Source of the DNA: Sternotherus odoratus
Taxonomy: Eukaryota > Chordata > Testudines > Kinosternidae
Direction: 5' to 3'
Assembly: GCA_032164245.1 (NCBI GenBank)
Contig: JAVMKO010000021.1
Coordinates: 13,894,285 to 13,958,284 of the forward strand
Length of the DNA stretch: 64,000 nucleotides
The position numbers were made by a program, and so were the translations under genes. Below, in pieces: positions 1 through 12,500 of the stretch. The notes under the pieces were generated by a model, which searched no databases, was not told where the DNA came from, and was given only the letters and a program-made list of their open reading frames with translations. Positions within the stretch are counted from its first letter, which is position 1; every line of letters starts with the position of its first letter.

Positions 1-720
1 GATATTGCTTTTGGAGCGGTCTGCCTGGAGTATCTGATCCTCCCTGTGAGTCACTCATCTGGTGAAAGCCTCCATGGGAGGGAAGCTGCGCTGATCTTTC
101 ATGTGGCTTGTGTGCTTTGAGATTTCCTGGTCTGTATTCCTTCCCAATGGCTTTTGGAGCTGCTGTGGGCTGGCCGCCGCACCGGTTAAGAGAGGGGGAA
201 AGAGTGTGTCCCACCCGACTGCCGAAGGGGAAAACAGGACGAGAAAAGAGAAAAACCCAGTCTAGGCTGGCTGGTTTGCTGGCTTTGCAGCCACAGGAAA
301 TTCCCACACACAGTGAACAAAACCAGTGCAAGCTAAGAAACAACCAACCAGGCTTCCAAGTAAAGGCTAGAAGAAGCAACACGTTCTGAAACTCCCCCGC
401 CTTGCTGATCCAGGCTCCAGGAACTCCTTTGGCCTGATTCTCATTCACACTAACTCTCTCGCAGGGCATGTAAAGGCTAACCCAGGACGCTGGATGGGGG
501 CGGGGTAGTCATGCTTTTTGCATTGATTCAGCAATGAACTCCTGTTCCAGGATGTGGCCAAGAAGCCATGTCCAGGTGAGCCCGCACCTTGAGTGCTTAG
601 GTCTTATGCTCCATGACCACATATCAGCTCTGCTAATGACCTTCTTCCTGCCTCCATTCCAGTTTCCTTCCTTCCAGTTTCATTTGGGCAAGTCAGACTT
701 TGCTCCCATCCCAAAGAGTG

Positions 721-723
<3 letters not shown>
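1..723. other. Intergenic, no feature recognised
   Basis: Open reading frames here are short and have no recognisable protein content. I see no repeat family, RNA gene or splice-bounded exon. Confidence 0.5.

Positions 724-768
<45 letters not shown>
724..768. repeat. (CA)n microsatellite
   Basis: An uninterrupted CA dinucleotide run of about 22 units. It is probably length-polymorphic. Confidence 0.97.
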
Positions 769-770
<2 letters not shown>

Positions 771-1254
771 TGTTGTCTCGTTGGCTGAGTGGTAGCTGAA
801 TTTCAGGGCCTTGCAGGTCAGATTTCCGTGCAGAGCAGAAAGCCGTGTCACAGAGCCAGAGAGTTTCTCGGTGTCATTTGTTTATTTACTCATTGTGCCC
901 CAGGCCTGTTTCCTTGAACGGCAGCAGCGTCACCTTCTATGCAGGCAGCTCCGCTTTGCAGGAATCCCAGGTAAAGAACCAACCCCCCAGCTGTTCTGGG
1001 TCCCTACTTGTCTGCAGGGTTTCACTCGAACTCACAGCCGAGCACAGCCAAGGATGCAGCACACCCAGTGGTCTGGACGCCACGGCACAAGCGGTTCCAG
1101 CCCTCGGCCCCTGGATTTGAAACCAAGAGGGCCTCACTAACTCCACAGATTCCCTGCCTCGGTTGGTGTGGTCTCACCCTCTGGCTCCAAGGGCCATCCC
1201 CCTCCCATGTGTGCAGCCATTAATGCCAGGACATGAACACCTCCTTGTCTTTAG

Positions 1255-1402
1255 AGGAGTCTTTCCACTGACGGCACTGAGCTCTGGACAAACTCTTTTG
1301 TGGCCTGGCTTTTATGTTTTCTACGTACAGCATCTAACACAATAGGGCCCCAATCTTGGGCCCCTCCGCATGCTGCCATTCTAATACAAATGTGAAATAA
1401 TC
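1255..1402 (+). repeat. Old L2/MIR-type LINE or SINE tail
   Basis: The stretch contains a diverged form of the tail found on many amniote retroposons: a 'tacagcatctaacacaatagggccc' type segment, then text like 'ccaatcttgggcccctcc', then 'ctaatacaaatg'. A second, better copy lies at 21,185-21,290. The family name is from memory, and divergence suggests an old insertion. Confidence 0.5.
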
Positions 1403-3515
1403 CAGCTAATTAGCTCTAGTGAGCATAGACACCAGCTCAATCATCGACTGGTATTGTCCAAAAGGAAGGTCAATTACTCTCCTGTCGTACATACTCCGCA
1501 TTCTCCTGTCTGCTTGCCACCCGCAGCAGAAATATTTTGTTGGAATGCTGCATGGGATAACTAGACGTCCAGCACTGGGAGGTGCGTGGCGAATTCTCTG
1601 CACGCAGTGCCGAAAGCCTACCCAGCCCGGCTAATTTCCTCCCAACGCCCCCCAGCCTTGTGAGGCTGAATTCTTTCTCATTCGTGACCCTGCGATCGGC
1701 CTGGGAGAGTGGGGAATTCATTCTGAAAAGCCCTTTCTCTGGTGTGGCTGCCTGCCGCTGGGCCAAACCGGGGGAAAAGAGAGATTCCTTTAAAAAAAAT
1801 CCCAACTCAGTTATCCGCTGTGCCTCTATCAAACGCTGCCGCTCCCCGGGACCACAAAGTGGGCTGACATTTTCCAAAATGTCAAATGGTTTCGTCGGGA
1901 CCACAGCAGAAGGAAGCAGGCCTCTGCAGCCGGCGTAATTAGATCAATGTGGAGCGCAGCGTTTGTTTTCATTAGCCCATTTCAGTTCCAATGAAGGAGC
2001 GAGGTCCCGTCCAAAAGCGGCTGCATGAAAACTGACTTGATCTGAAGTAACTTTCTCATTTGAAAGAAAATATTTTGGAAGTCGGCGGCTCCCTCCCCTT
2101 GCCAGCGCGTTTAGGGTTTCAGAAAGCCTGAGTGGTAATAGATTACAAATGTACCTCTAATTTGTACATTTGTTTTCATTCAGGCTTTGTGAATTCTCAA
2201 CAAATTCTTCACTGTGGCGGAGGGAAGGTCCCAAATATGTGCAGGACTCTGCCCCTCCCACCTCTGAGCACTGCGGTGTGGGAATTGTTCTCCTATCATC
2301 GAAACCAACCCTCGTCTAGGGCAAACTGGACTGCAGAGGAATCCTGCCATTTCGGTGCAAATCCTGCACACATCTCACCTGGGCTGCTTTGGAAGAAGAT
2401 GGGTCCATGGCCCTGGTTTCTCGGCTGGAGTAACTCAGCATGGCTCTCTGGACCCCACGGGAGCTGTGCTGCCCGACGCCGGGGCGGACCCAACTGCTAG
2501 AAACCAGACACTCTCATTCCATCATCGCAAAGGTCTCCAGAACAATCATTACTCCTGCCAAGACCGTGCTGCCGATTTGACAGGCTGCCCCGCTGGGGAG
2601 CTGAATTAAACTTTTCCTGGGTGCCCTCCATAGCACAGTAAGAATGATGTGAAATGAACTGGGGATCCCAGGAGTGAAGGGGCCTCGGAGACTGGACCCC
2701 CTTCCTGTCCTGGGGGTCAGGACTGGGGCAGGTTGGCTGTGGGCCGCGCAGGCCTGGAGAACCAATAAAAGGCCGAGCTGGTCAAAACTCAACACCTCAG
2801 TTGTGTGGGAAAATCCAACGTTTGAAAACATCCTTTCATCCTGAACGGGAATGAAAAGTCCAAATTTCCCACGGGATGAAATTCCCCCTGCCCATGTGAT
2901 TAGGAAATATCTGAATAACCTTGTTGAAATGTTTGGACTAGATACAGTCAAAAAGCTTAATTCTGACTTTATCATTTTGACTTACATGATATAACTAATG
3001 ATAAGGTCAAAATGACACAGACACCAAATACATTCCTGCAAAGGATTTCAGTGCTGTCAGATCAACACTGAACATTTCAATCAGCTCTAATAAAAAAGGC
3101 AACATTTGGAATGTGAGGGAAAAAGCTCACGAGTGTTCGTGGAATGAGATGGTCCATTGGAACCGGCTTTATCCTGGAAGTCACCACCAGCAGTTAGGAA
3201 TCAGAAAAATATAAGCCCAGAAAAGAGTTAAATCTTTCAGCCTGAATTTGGAGGATCTCAGGAAATCTAAATATAAAACTCATCAAGCTAAAACCCCAGT
3301 TTCAGCATAGCAAGGACCAGCCAAATAGCATGAAACATATATTTTCTCTGAGCATTACAGAGCCGTTGAAGATGTAATGGACTACGGTTCCTGGGCCAGT
3401 CAGGTCTTGTTTGGATGATGTGAAACTGAAACTAGGCAAAATCATCCATCTCTGATTTAGTTACATGGTGATTACATGGGTTCTCAGCAAAAAAGGAAAC
3501 AACTGGTGGGGATGG
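1403..3515. other. Intergenic single-copy sequence; candidate conserved non-coding block near 1.93-2.22 kb
   Basis: No exon is supported. The part at about 1930-2220 is AT-rich with homeodomain-type TAATTA near 1936 and CATTAG near 1970, and it shows no similarity to the repeat families in the window. That profile fits a conserved non-coding element, but this is inference only; cross-species alignment is the decisive test. Confidence 0.3.
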
Positions 3516-3519
3516 GGGC

Positions 3520-3715
3520 GAGATTTTCAAAATGCCTCAGTGACTTAGGAGCCAGTACTTAGGCTCCTCACACCAGATGTTCAAGGGTATTTAGGTGTCT
3601 AAAGCTGCAGAGGGGCATCATGGGATTTTCCCCAGCTTAGGCACATTTGAAGTGTTCAGGAGGCTCCTGTCTGCATCTTTAGGCACCTCAGTGCTTTTGA
3701 AAATGGGGCTGTTCC
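3520..3715. repeat. Palindromic dispersed repeat (gattttcaaaa family)
   Basis: The left end reads 'gattttcaaaatgcctcag' and the right end 'ctcagtgcttttgaaaat', which are inverted relative to each other. The interior repeats 'cttaggagcc' and 'cttaggctcc' in opposite orientations. This is the layout of a foldback or MITE-like element. Related inverted relics occur elsewhere in the window. Confidence 0.55.
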
Positions 3716-3739
3716 AAGCCCTTCTTCCCATCAGGCAAA

Positions 3740-3850
3740 GGGGAAATTGAACCTCCATCGCCCACATCCCAGGTACGTGCACAAACCACTGGATACCAGC
3801 TGGGCACCTGTCCGCCTGCTGTTTAGTGTGGAGTAGGGCAGGCACTTCAT
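3740..3850 (-). repeat. tRNA-derived SINE fragment (MIR/CORE-like), antisense
   Basis: On the minus strand the segment resembles the tRNA-like head of a MIR-type SINE. The B-box region appears as 'aaattgaacctcc' on the plus strand, followed by 'cccaggtacgtgc' and 'aaccactgg'. It is diverged and the limits are approximate. Confidence 0.4.
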
Positions 3851-4019
3851 GCATTTCCCCAAGAAACAGTGTAGGAAGCGGAACCACCTGGCTCCAGGTG
3901 GCAGGTTCCTGATCGTGGATCACGAGGTGCCTCTCTGCAGCCTGGATTGCGGCCCTATCTCTGCGAGAGGGGTGGATCTTATCAAACACCCTTCTCACCA
4001 GATTGGCGGGTAGTGATCC

Positions 4020-4168
4020 ATCTATTGGTGATCAATTTATCCTTGTCCCCTGACTGCCCCCTCCCAGGACCCCCCACCCTAACTGCCCCTCTGGGCCCAC
4101 GAGCTCAAGGGCTGGGCAGAACTGTCCCACAGGCCGGATGTGGCCCGCGGGCTGTAGTTTGCCCCGCC
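4020..4168. mobile_element. hAT-type element fragment (right end)
   Basis: The right end runs through 'ggccggatgtggcccgcggg' and 'ctgtagtttgccccgcc' to CTCTG. It matches the right end of the complete hAT element at 59,481-60,126, which has 'gatgtggcccccgggccata' and 'gtttgcccacccctt'. The left terminus is not visible, so this copy is truncated or diverged. Confidence 0.5.
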
Positions 4169-4984
4169 TCTGCCCTAGGACCTCTATGGATCTGGGCCTG
4201 TGTGGCAAAGATGTCTCTGGACTGACATTTTCAAATTGCTCACAGGAGGCCTGGCATGAACAAACTCCATAGGAGCTCTGCGTACTCAGCTCCTTTGGAA
4301 AGCAGCACCCTGCCTCCATGCCTACCTCTCCAGCTCTGGTTCAAAAATGTAACCTTCAAACTTCAAGACCACAGACTAATGTCTAGGAGATGGCTGGCAA
4401 CTGCCCAAGAAACAGACTTCTGAAAGCCCAAGGGGTTACATATATTTATTTATTTTTAAAAAAAAATTCAACATAGCCTCTCAATATCTGACCAGAAGCT
4501 GTGGCAGATGCTAAAATCTATTGCACAGGCAACTATTCAGAGATATCATCAGTTCCTTCATGACCAAGCGGAGAGGGCTCTCAGATGGAAGATTTCTGTT
4601 TAATTTTGTGGCCTATTCAGCAATTTAAGTTGAAGAAGTAGAGAATAACCCTATTATTTTCAGACTGAGATGATTGTGCGAAAGGTTTCTTTGATTCAGG
4701 AAGTTGCAATATATGCAGAAGACTGCAACAGACACACTGTACAGCGACAGCAGAGGTTTAAAAGGGCAGATAATTGCACAAGTTGATCAGTAGCCAAGTA
4801 CCAATGCTTCTGGTTATTTAAAGGGATGCTGTCAGCTTGAAAGACCACACTGCTCTTGCAAGTTCTTGCACACACTGGTGTTACAAGTATCCCCTACAAT
4901 TATTTAACTCAGATTAGAAAGAGTATTTATCTCTATTTCTCCTACACACACACATTTGTTTACTTTGTTCTGTTCATTGCACTT

Positions 4985-5070
4985 TGGTCCTGATCCTATA
5001 AACACTCAGCACATGTGCTTACAATGGATTAAGGTCAGTGGAATTACTCACAGGTTTAAAGCTACATAGA
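4985..5070. repeat. Diverged palindromic repeat (cctgatcct...actcacagg family)
   Basis: The segment 'ggtcctgatcctataaacac ... gtgcttacaatggattaagg ... ggaattactcacaggtttaaa' resembles an abundant amniote foldback repeat built around 'cacgtgcttaa'. Another relic lies at 19,375-19,420. Limits are approximate. Confidence 0.4.
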
Positions 5071-7424
5071 GTCAATATTTACTGCTTCCCCTGCCCTCAT
5101 TGGTTCTTTGGGTCTTTCACACAGTGAGAGGGGAAAGAGAAGTATTTATAACAAACAGAAAATGTTGCTGTAAAACTCCCTGGATTGGCAGGGGACAGGT
5201 GTGGTACCAGAAATAGGTCACACCCGTACCTGTTTTCAGATGCTGCATGTGGTCTCTGCAGGCAGCAATAGGCCAGGTCTCCTAGTCCCACTTGGATGGC
5301 GATTGTGGGGGGGTGAGAGAGGTGGGAAGATCTTTAAGACAGGACCTGTAGAGATTGGTTTGGTTAATTTCTTGTGCCTCCCTGGTAGCGGCCTTGTTCT
5401 GCTGATGGCGATGTAATAGCGAGGTATTCCGGGTGCAGGTTCTGTCTCTAACCCCCTCATGACAGCAGCGTGATCAGTGCCTTTGCTCCTTCCAGTCCTT
5501 CCATCGCCGCCAGCCAGTCAGACAATGGGGATGAATAGAGAGAAACCTCATACTACTGGACAGAACTGGCACACAGGATGTGGTTCTCCACAGATGGAAC
5601 AGAGCAGGGGAGACTGATGAGACCCAGAGAAAAGCCAGGCAGAGAGGAATCCTCTCTGGTCACCCTGCCATCAACTTGAATAACTCTTTCCATCAGCTCT
5701 TGCAGGGCGTCCGCCTTTGACACAGCGCATGCTTGGGGCTCTGTGTCCTCCTGCTATGTGGAAGTCTCTGTGGTTCACATGCTGACAGGGCTGCCTTGCC
5801 TCCCCATGGTGGGCTCATTATCTCATTCGGTGAGGTCTCCAACCCAAGATGGGATCAGCCCCTGGCAGCCATTCTCCTCTGGGCCGGGGCACCTCCAGGA
5901 ACAAAGAAACCCACGGAGGAGAGAAAACCCACCCTAGGAGAGCAGGGGTCTGTCGAGCCCAGAACTTGTCTCTGATGGTGAACAGCACCAACTACATCCG
6001 AGGCAGGGTAAGGAACCCTCCCGTAGGCAGTCCAGGATAACCTGCTCCTTGGGAGCTTTCCTCCAAACCCCAAAGGGCAGGAGTTTATATACTCTTGCCC
6101 CATTTTGGCCTTACTGATTAGCCAGTATCTGGTGCCTTGCCAGGTTGTTTCCATTAGGGGGGGAACTGATTATGCGAGTGTCACAGGGTTCGGGTTGCAA
6201 TTCAGACCAGTGAGGGGTTGTGTCCCCACAACTGGGTCCTTACAGTGCTTTGCTGCTGTTTCTCTGTACATGGGGCTTCCATTGTTTTGATTCTACCTGC
6301 TTAATTTACATAGGAGACAGGTAAATAGCAGATTTCTTTCCTATCTGGGACAGAACCCTTTTTGTCCCTCTTGGCTGGGAACTTTAAAACATAATGTCAT
6401 TAAGTGCCCGTATTCGCTCCTCTACAGTTAATACGGACATCGTGCGGTGATAGGACCAGCATGTTATAAGTTTCCAGAAAAGAACTCACTCTATACACTT
6501 TTACAACACAGTGATCTCATATACAATCAGTTGATTCAACTACTTATCACTTGACATTCAGCCCTCTGTGTTTATAGGCCATTAAACCTTTGAAATGGAT
6601 TCTGTGGAGGGTTTCCCCTCAAAGTAAAGTTTATTCCAAACTGCGAAGAAGAAAGCGACAGTCTGGTGCTGAAGGAAGCTCCATGCTCTTTCTTCCCCCA
6701 CTTGTTAACTTAATAGCTTTGATTACTTAATATGTAAAAATGGACCTTCATTGTCTTTGCCTAAAGAATGGCTGGTCAGAGAATCAAATACCCATTCCAT
6801 TGTCTAAGGCAGATCTGTGTACCATCTCCCCCTCCCCATCCCCCCACCCCGGCCTGCGTTAAACATATGCTAGTCAGAATTCCAGCCTATATTCATAACT
6901 TTCTGTACACCACTTGTATATACAACGTGCAAGACGATTACTGACTAGTGAGTTATTAGCTTTCAACCGATGCCTCATGAGGTACATTTTGTACAAAGCT
7001 AATTTCCATAGCATGTAGGATGTGAATACAGTGCTGCTTAGTCATGGGGGGGGGGGGGTTGGTGCAATCCTGTTTATTTACAAAGAATGGTCACAGAATC
7101 CTGTTTCCCTGAATTCTGCAGGAACAGAACAATATCAGGCAGTTTCCTTGTACAGAAATCCAAATCTGCCTTTCCAACGAGTCTTGTGCCATCAAGAATC
7201 TCTGTCCCTTGCTTTCTCCGGGGATGGCCGGTGAGAACGCGTGGAGGCCTGGAGAGATTTCCATATGAGAAGAGACTGAAGTAGGCTGTTTATTTTAGAG
7301 AGGAGCTTGGCAATACTAATACTCACAGCTGAGAATTCAACCAGTCCCCCAGCGTCTTTCAAAGAAGCTATTCGGCCACAGTTTGCCCAGCTCTAGGTAC
7401 GAGTCCCCTCGACTGCCAAACCCT
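5071..7424. other. Intergenic, no gene recognised; contains a poly(G) run
   Basis: No exon or recognised repeat apart from 13 consecutive G at 7046-7058 and a short C-rich tract near 6826-6852. Reading frames are short and lack recognisable protein sequence. Confidence 0.45.
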
Positions 7425-7535
7425 GGGCCAGATCCTCCGCTGGGGTATGGCTGAAGCTCCATTGAAGTCAAGGTGGGCGCTGCTGAGTTACACCAGGTGA
7501 GGATCAGGCTCAGGTCTGCTAGCTGGACTGAACAG
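7425..7535. repeat. Diverged palindromic repeat (gccagatcct...ccattgaagtc family)
   Basis: The left half has 'gggccagatcctccgctgg' and 'agctccattgaagtcaag'. The right half has 'ttacaccaggtgaggatcag', which is the inverted counterpart of the left end. This is the shape of a common amniote foldback repeat, here decayed. Confidence 0.5.
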
Positions 7536-8654
7536 ATGCCTAAGGAATGCTGAGTCCCAGCACTGCACTTTGGAGTTGCTGAGCCCAGAGACCGAGCGCT
7601 CTGTGTGTCTTGAAATGATTTATTTATATTGAGAGAGAAAGTGCAGCCTGGGAATGTTACAGCCTGTGTGACAGAGAAATACACACGCCTCGTGGGGAAT
7701 CCGTGTCCCACAGACTAAGGACTGTGTGATTTTGGCTGATTGAATGCGACATGATTAATAGTCTCATTACTGCAGGCTTCAGTTTGCTGCCTGACATACA
7801 CTCTTGAGCTTGTATACAACTGTTGAGTCCTCGCTCTCCGCCAGGGCTGATTCATATGTCAATAAACATGGTGAAAGAAAAGTGAATTGCCCTGCCAAAC
7901 TAAACAAACAGTATCTTCTTGATTAACCCCAGAGAATCCCTGTTAACTAGGCTCCGAACAGCGTCTCTGATTAGAGCAGCTATCAGCCTGCGGCCAGCAC
8001 TCTGCGCTGCTGTCAAAAGGTTAAGGAGCCCTTGGTAAACATTATGAATCCCTAAGTACCTCTGGATTCCAGGCAGAAATGGCTACTCTGCTGGGCTGGA
8101 GGAAGGTGCTTTGTGCTTTCAAAGCTGTGAGCACAGAGAGAAACTCCGCTCTGGTTGCTCTGTGCTATAGATCTCTGGAGTTATCCAACACATTTCGGCC
8201 TCCCCGGTGCCTTCCGGTGGAGAATGGGCACCAATCTCCCAGCAGGGCCCATCGCTGGGCTCCCTCGTGCTCCGGGACGTTCCTAAGCCAAAGCTGGAGA
8301 GCTGTGTGGTGGGGACACTGTGTTTGGGCGAATGTACTGAAAAATGAGGAAGGGGGGTTGGGATGGAGCAGCAGCATTTTAACTGTATTTATTAAATTAA
8401 AAAAAGAGTTTCTATTGGCCTGGGTTCCTCCTGAAACTTTAATAAAAGGCAAATGACTGGTTTCCCTTCTCCCCCCTTTTCATTTATTTCTCATACAGAT
8501 CTGCACTGGGGCCAGCCCCTGTGGAAAACCACGGCTGGGAATGTTTTGATCACTTTAAAGTAACAAACTCTGCTGCCCTTGGAGAAGATTTACACCAGCC
8601 AAAGATCTGGCCTCCCACCTCCTTAGCCTTTTGGAGCCGCCAGGGAGTGCCCAG
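7536..8654. other. Intergenic; candidate non-coding regulatory block at about 7.73-8.06 kb
   Basis: No exon supported. The AT-rich part from about 7730 to 8060 has several TAAT-containing motifs and no visible repeat content. It is a possible conserved non-coding element, by inference only. Confidence 0.3.
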
Positions 8655-8800
8655 CAGGGCTGGCTCTAGCTTTTTTGCCACCCCAAGGAAAAGAAAAGAA
8701 AAGGGGCGGCGGGATTGTGCTGCCCAAAGAATGGCTGGAAATCCGCCCCTTCGTGCTTCCTCGTCTGGTGCCAGGAGCCAGCCCTGGCGCCCAGGAGGAG
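8655..8800 (+). repeat. Short interspersed element, CAGGGCYGGCTCTA family
   Basis: It begins CAGGGCTGGCTCTAGC followed by TTTTTTGCCACCCCAAGG. A second copy at 42,869 begins CAGGGCCGGCTCTACC followed by TTTTTTGCCGCCGCAAGC. The shared terminus starting with CAG suggests a hAT-like short element. The 3' limit is uncertain. Confidence 0.5.
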
Positions 8801-9109
8801 GGAGCTGGTGAGACTCCGAGCCCCGCAGATGGGTGGTGAGGGTTCCCACGGGAAGGAGGGGGAGTGCCCAACTCCCATTGACCGTCACAGCCCTTTGTGC
8901 TTCTGAACATTCCCCCTCCCCCGAGGAGTGTGAACTCCAGCAGACCCTCAGGCACTGCAGACATAAATGCCCTGTATTAATCAGCCTCCCCACAGGGGCA
9001 AGACGCCTGCTTTCTGCCCCTAGCCCGGGCACCTCCACACAATGCTACTGTTTTACTAGGTGATTTTCAGGCAGGGAACCTGGTTTTCAAAGGTCCCAGG
9101 CTGGGCATC

Positions 9110-9744
9110 TGTGACGAAGTAGGAATACTGTGTGTGTGTGCCTCAGTTTCCCCTATGCATTTCTTGAGCGTCTATGTGGAGGGAAAGGAATGTGTAGCTG
9201 ATGCAAAGCAGAGCCACTGCAGGTGTTAATGGGTGAAGCTGTAACCTGACCCCAGGAGGGGAAGGGAGGTCAGGTGATACCTCTAGCCTGGGAAGAGAGA
9301 CAAAGAAAAGCAGAGGAGGGGCTGGAGGGGAAGTTGGCAGCTGGAGCCAGGCAGGGAAGGGCAGAGGAGCTATCTCGCTCTCTGGCCTCAAGATGGATCC
9401 AGCTGAGGGCTCACGCTCGCTGTATGGTCTGTGTTAGACCAGATAGAAGACATCAAATAAACCTGTTTTACTGGCTGGCTGAGAGTCACATTTGACTGTG
9501 GATTTGGGGTGCAGAACCCATGGGCTCCCTCAGGACCCCGCCCAGGCGGGCTTGCTGGGGGAAGCACACGGAGGGGCAGAAGTTGCTGAATGCTCCGAGG
9601 TCAGACCCAGGAAGGTTGAAGTGGGTACCTGTGAAGCTCCTAGCCTTGGAAACAGGCTGTGTATGGAGACGGGGCCCTTCACCCGGAGTCCTGTCTGGCT
9701 TCCTAGGGAGCGGTTCCAGACCATCGCCCGGGCGCTCCGTGACA
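9110..9744 (+). mobile_element. Solo LTR of a retroviral-type element, perfect 5-bp target duplication
   Basis: The 635-bp element starts TGTGACGAAG and ends CTCCGTGACA, so it has the TG...CA ends of an LTR. It is flanked on both sides by GCATC (9105-9109 and 9745-9749). An internal AATAAA near 9457 is the expected LTR polyadenylation signal. No internal retroviral genes adjoin it, so it is a solo LTR left after recombination. A related copy lies at 51,863-52,538 in the same orientation. A 5-bp duplication suits Gypsy-type or class III-type integrases; the family is not resolved here. Confidence 0.85.
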
Positions 9745-11730
9745 GCATCGTCGCCCAGTTGTCAATGGGACTCCAGCCCCCTCCCCCCCCCCGCATGTTC
9801 TGTGTGTTCTCACACTAGCTGGCGAAGTGGCGGGAAGATCCAGGGAGACTGGGCCAGGGAGCCTCCAGCCACTGCACCGGGAGCTGAGCTCCCTTTGGCT
9901 GGGAGCATCAGTTGCTCACTAACGGGGGCAGAGGGGACCCAGAGAGGGGCGATGAAGCTCCCTGGTGAGTTATCTGCTGCCCTGAGGTCTGTGCAGCCAG
10001 GCGGGGGCCTGGAAGAGCTCCACAGGGGAGCTCTGTGGAGGGAGCGATGTGGAGAGATCTTGCTGCAGGGTTGGGGAGGCAGGCGGCCGCAGAGCTCCGG
10101 CTGGGTCACTCACCTCGCTCTGTGGAAAGAGGGATTCCTCCTCCGCTTGACTCCAAACCAGCATCCTTCCTTCTGTGGGTCGAATGTCTCCCAGCCGTCC
10201 TGACATGGTCTGCTGGGAATGAGGGAGGAAGACACAGGCTCACACATACACAAACGTGTGTGTGCGCACGCATGTGCACTCAAAAAAAGTGCTCTTGCGT
10301 AGTCAAACCAATGCCCTACAATTTACAGCTAACCCTTCCCTGCTTCCATCAGTCTCTGAGGAGACACCAAAGTACTTTCCCCGTCTCCTTCAGGAGAGAC
10401 CAACCCTAGGGCAGCAGCGTCTCCAGAGAAGGATCCCAGCGGGTTCCCCTTCCGTACAGCTCATTGAATGGGTCTTTATTTATTCATTTTTCTTTCCACT
10501 GGACTCTCAAACCCAGCACCCACCCCAGGCCCTGAGTGCCCTTGATGTTCATTTCAAATACATAGTTATGCAAAATAAGCTAGTGGTAATTCTTGGATCC
10601 CACCGTGCTTCTATAGCCCCCGGGGGACTGACCACCGCCAGGAAATGATCTCACTGAAACCAGCTAGGATTAATCTGAACCGGCTCACACTGACCTTAAC
10701 TTCTCTTGAAATGCTGTAGCCTTAATAGCTTAGGACTCTGTAGCATGTACCTGGCTAGAATTGCTTCTTCTGCAAGGGCTTATAAGAGAGCCCTTGAGAG
10801 CTGGGATGTTATGGACACCACTTAACATGTCCGGGGGAGCTGGCACTGCTCATCTGGGTTTCTGATGGTGCAGGAGCCCTGGAGCACTCAGGGTATCTGG
10901 AGGGTGAAGGAGTGAGGGCAGCCCCCCAGGCTGACTCTGCACTGGAAAGGATCCGTAACTATCTTGGGCCAGCTTCTTCCACCTGGAGGTTCCTTAGGGG
11001 ACAGGTGCTGAAGCTCCCAGATCTGGAGTGTGTCTCCGCGGGCTCCTTTCCCCCACCCACTCACTCCCTGTGTTAGATTTATCTGACAGGGAGTGAGTCG
11101 ATCCACTGAAAACCCCCATTCGTTGTCGGTATTTGGAACGGCTTTAGCAGGAGAGATTTATTTTGTCCTCGGAAAGGACACCCCCAGTCAGGGTCTCTGT
11201 GGGTCGATCCCTGTTTTCCTGGGGCTCTGTCCAGCATCTCTGTCATATTCATGCTTCTGGTTTGCAGCTCTGTCTCGCACCGCTGACCCCGGAGCTGCCT
11301 CGCCGCCTGGCAGCAAATAAAACCCAGTTCCTGTTTGTCAGGCCGGTGTGAAAGCCATGACCCTCGCTGTCTGGCTCAGCCTCTCTCATGAGCCCTTCAG
11401 AGGGAATGTGGGATGCTGCTGAGCCATCTTGATCTGCTGACAATAGAGGGATGAAATCTGTTGCTCTGAGAAAACGCTGTGAGCCTATAAAAACAGGGTC
11501 CTCCTGCCAATTTGTCCTGCAAAGCTTCAGCAGCTGCAGGTGCCTCCACACCTGCCCCCCAGCCTCCCTGGGGACAAAGCAGACAGCTCCAGCCCTCTGC
11601 AGAAGAGCCTGGCCTACCCACAGCTGGGCTGAACACTTCTTGGCTCAGGCCGGCTCAGGCTCCCACAGACTGACTAGTGGGAAGAGGGCTGAGGATCACA
11701 GGCCGACTGAAGGCCTGTTCCTGGACTAAT
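9745..11730. other. Intergenic, GC-richer; no gene recognised
   Basis: No splice-bounded exon found. Several frames are open only because the sequence is GC-rich, and their translations are low-complexity. A strictly alternating purine/pyrimidine tract lies at 10,254-10,279. Confidence 0.45.
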
Positions 11731-11908
11731 GAGAGGGGAATTCATTACCCAGGAAGGTTGTGGAATCCCTGTCATTGGGGGGTTTTAAGACCCGAATAAT
11801 CACACACCTGTCAGGGCTGGTCTAGGTTTGCTTGGTCCTGCCTTAGCGCAGGGGAAGGGACTAAATGTTCCCCTGAGCCCTCTTCCAGCCCTATAGTTCT
11901 ATGATTCG
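11731..11908 (+). mobile_element. CR1 LINE 3' fragment
   Basis: It carries the usual CR1 tail features on the plus strand: 'gaaggttgtggaatccctgt', 'ggttttaagacc', 'acacacctgtcagggctggt', 'cttccagccctatag' and the terminal 'ttctatgattc'. It is severely 5'-truncated, as is normal for CR1. Confidence 0.8.
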
Positions 11909-12500
11909 AACTGTAATGGCAGGAGAAATCCCATTGATTTGGAAGGAATCATCCCTCCTCACTACCTCAGGGAGATGGGATAAAGCCCAATACCACGCAG
12001 CTGAACTAAAGCGCAGCTTTTTGAACGTTCATACGTTAGTGCAAACGTCATGAAAATGGGACCAATATGGAATATGCCGGAGAATGCAAAAATGCTCCAA
12101 GTTTGTGCCGTTCGCCTTTTCTTGCTCATTTCGCAGCCCTCTCTCCAGAACACTTTTCTGAAATTTTCAGAGCAGAGTCATTTTCCAGCCACATGCTGAA
12201 CCCTTCGGGGCTCCCCTACTACAAACCTCGTCCCTCGGAGCTGATGTCAAGCAGTGTAACCCCACTGAGCTCAGCAGAGCTCTGTCCACTGACACCAGCT
12301 TCAGGGTGGCTCGGGGTCCAGGCCTCTGCAGTGAGAAGGGACAAGGCTACGAAATAAGGGAAACAAATGGACGCTGAATGGTGTGAGGATGAGTCTGCTC
12401 CCAAGTGGCCTATTCTTTTTAAGGTCCCTTCAGGCCAGGCAGGCAGGCTCCTGGAGCGGGAATTCTGATCTCCTTCCCTGGATAGTTACCAGCTTGATTT

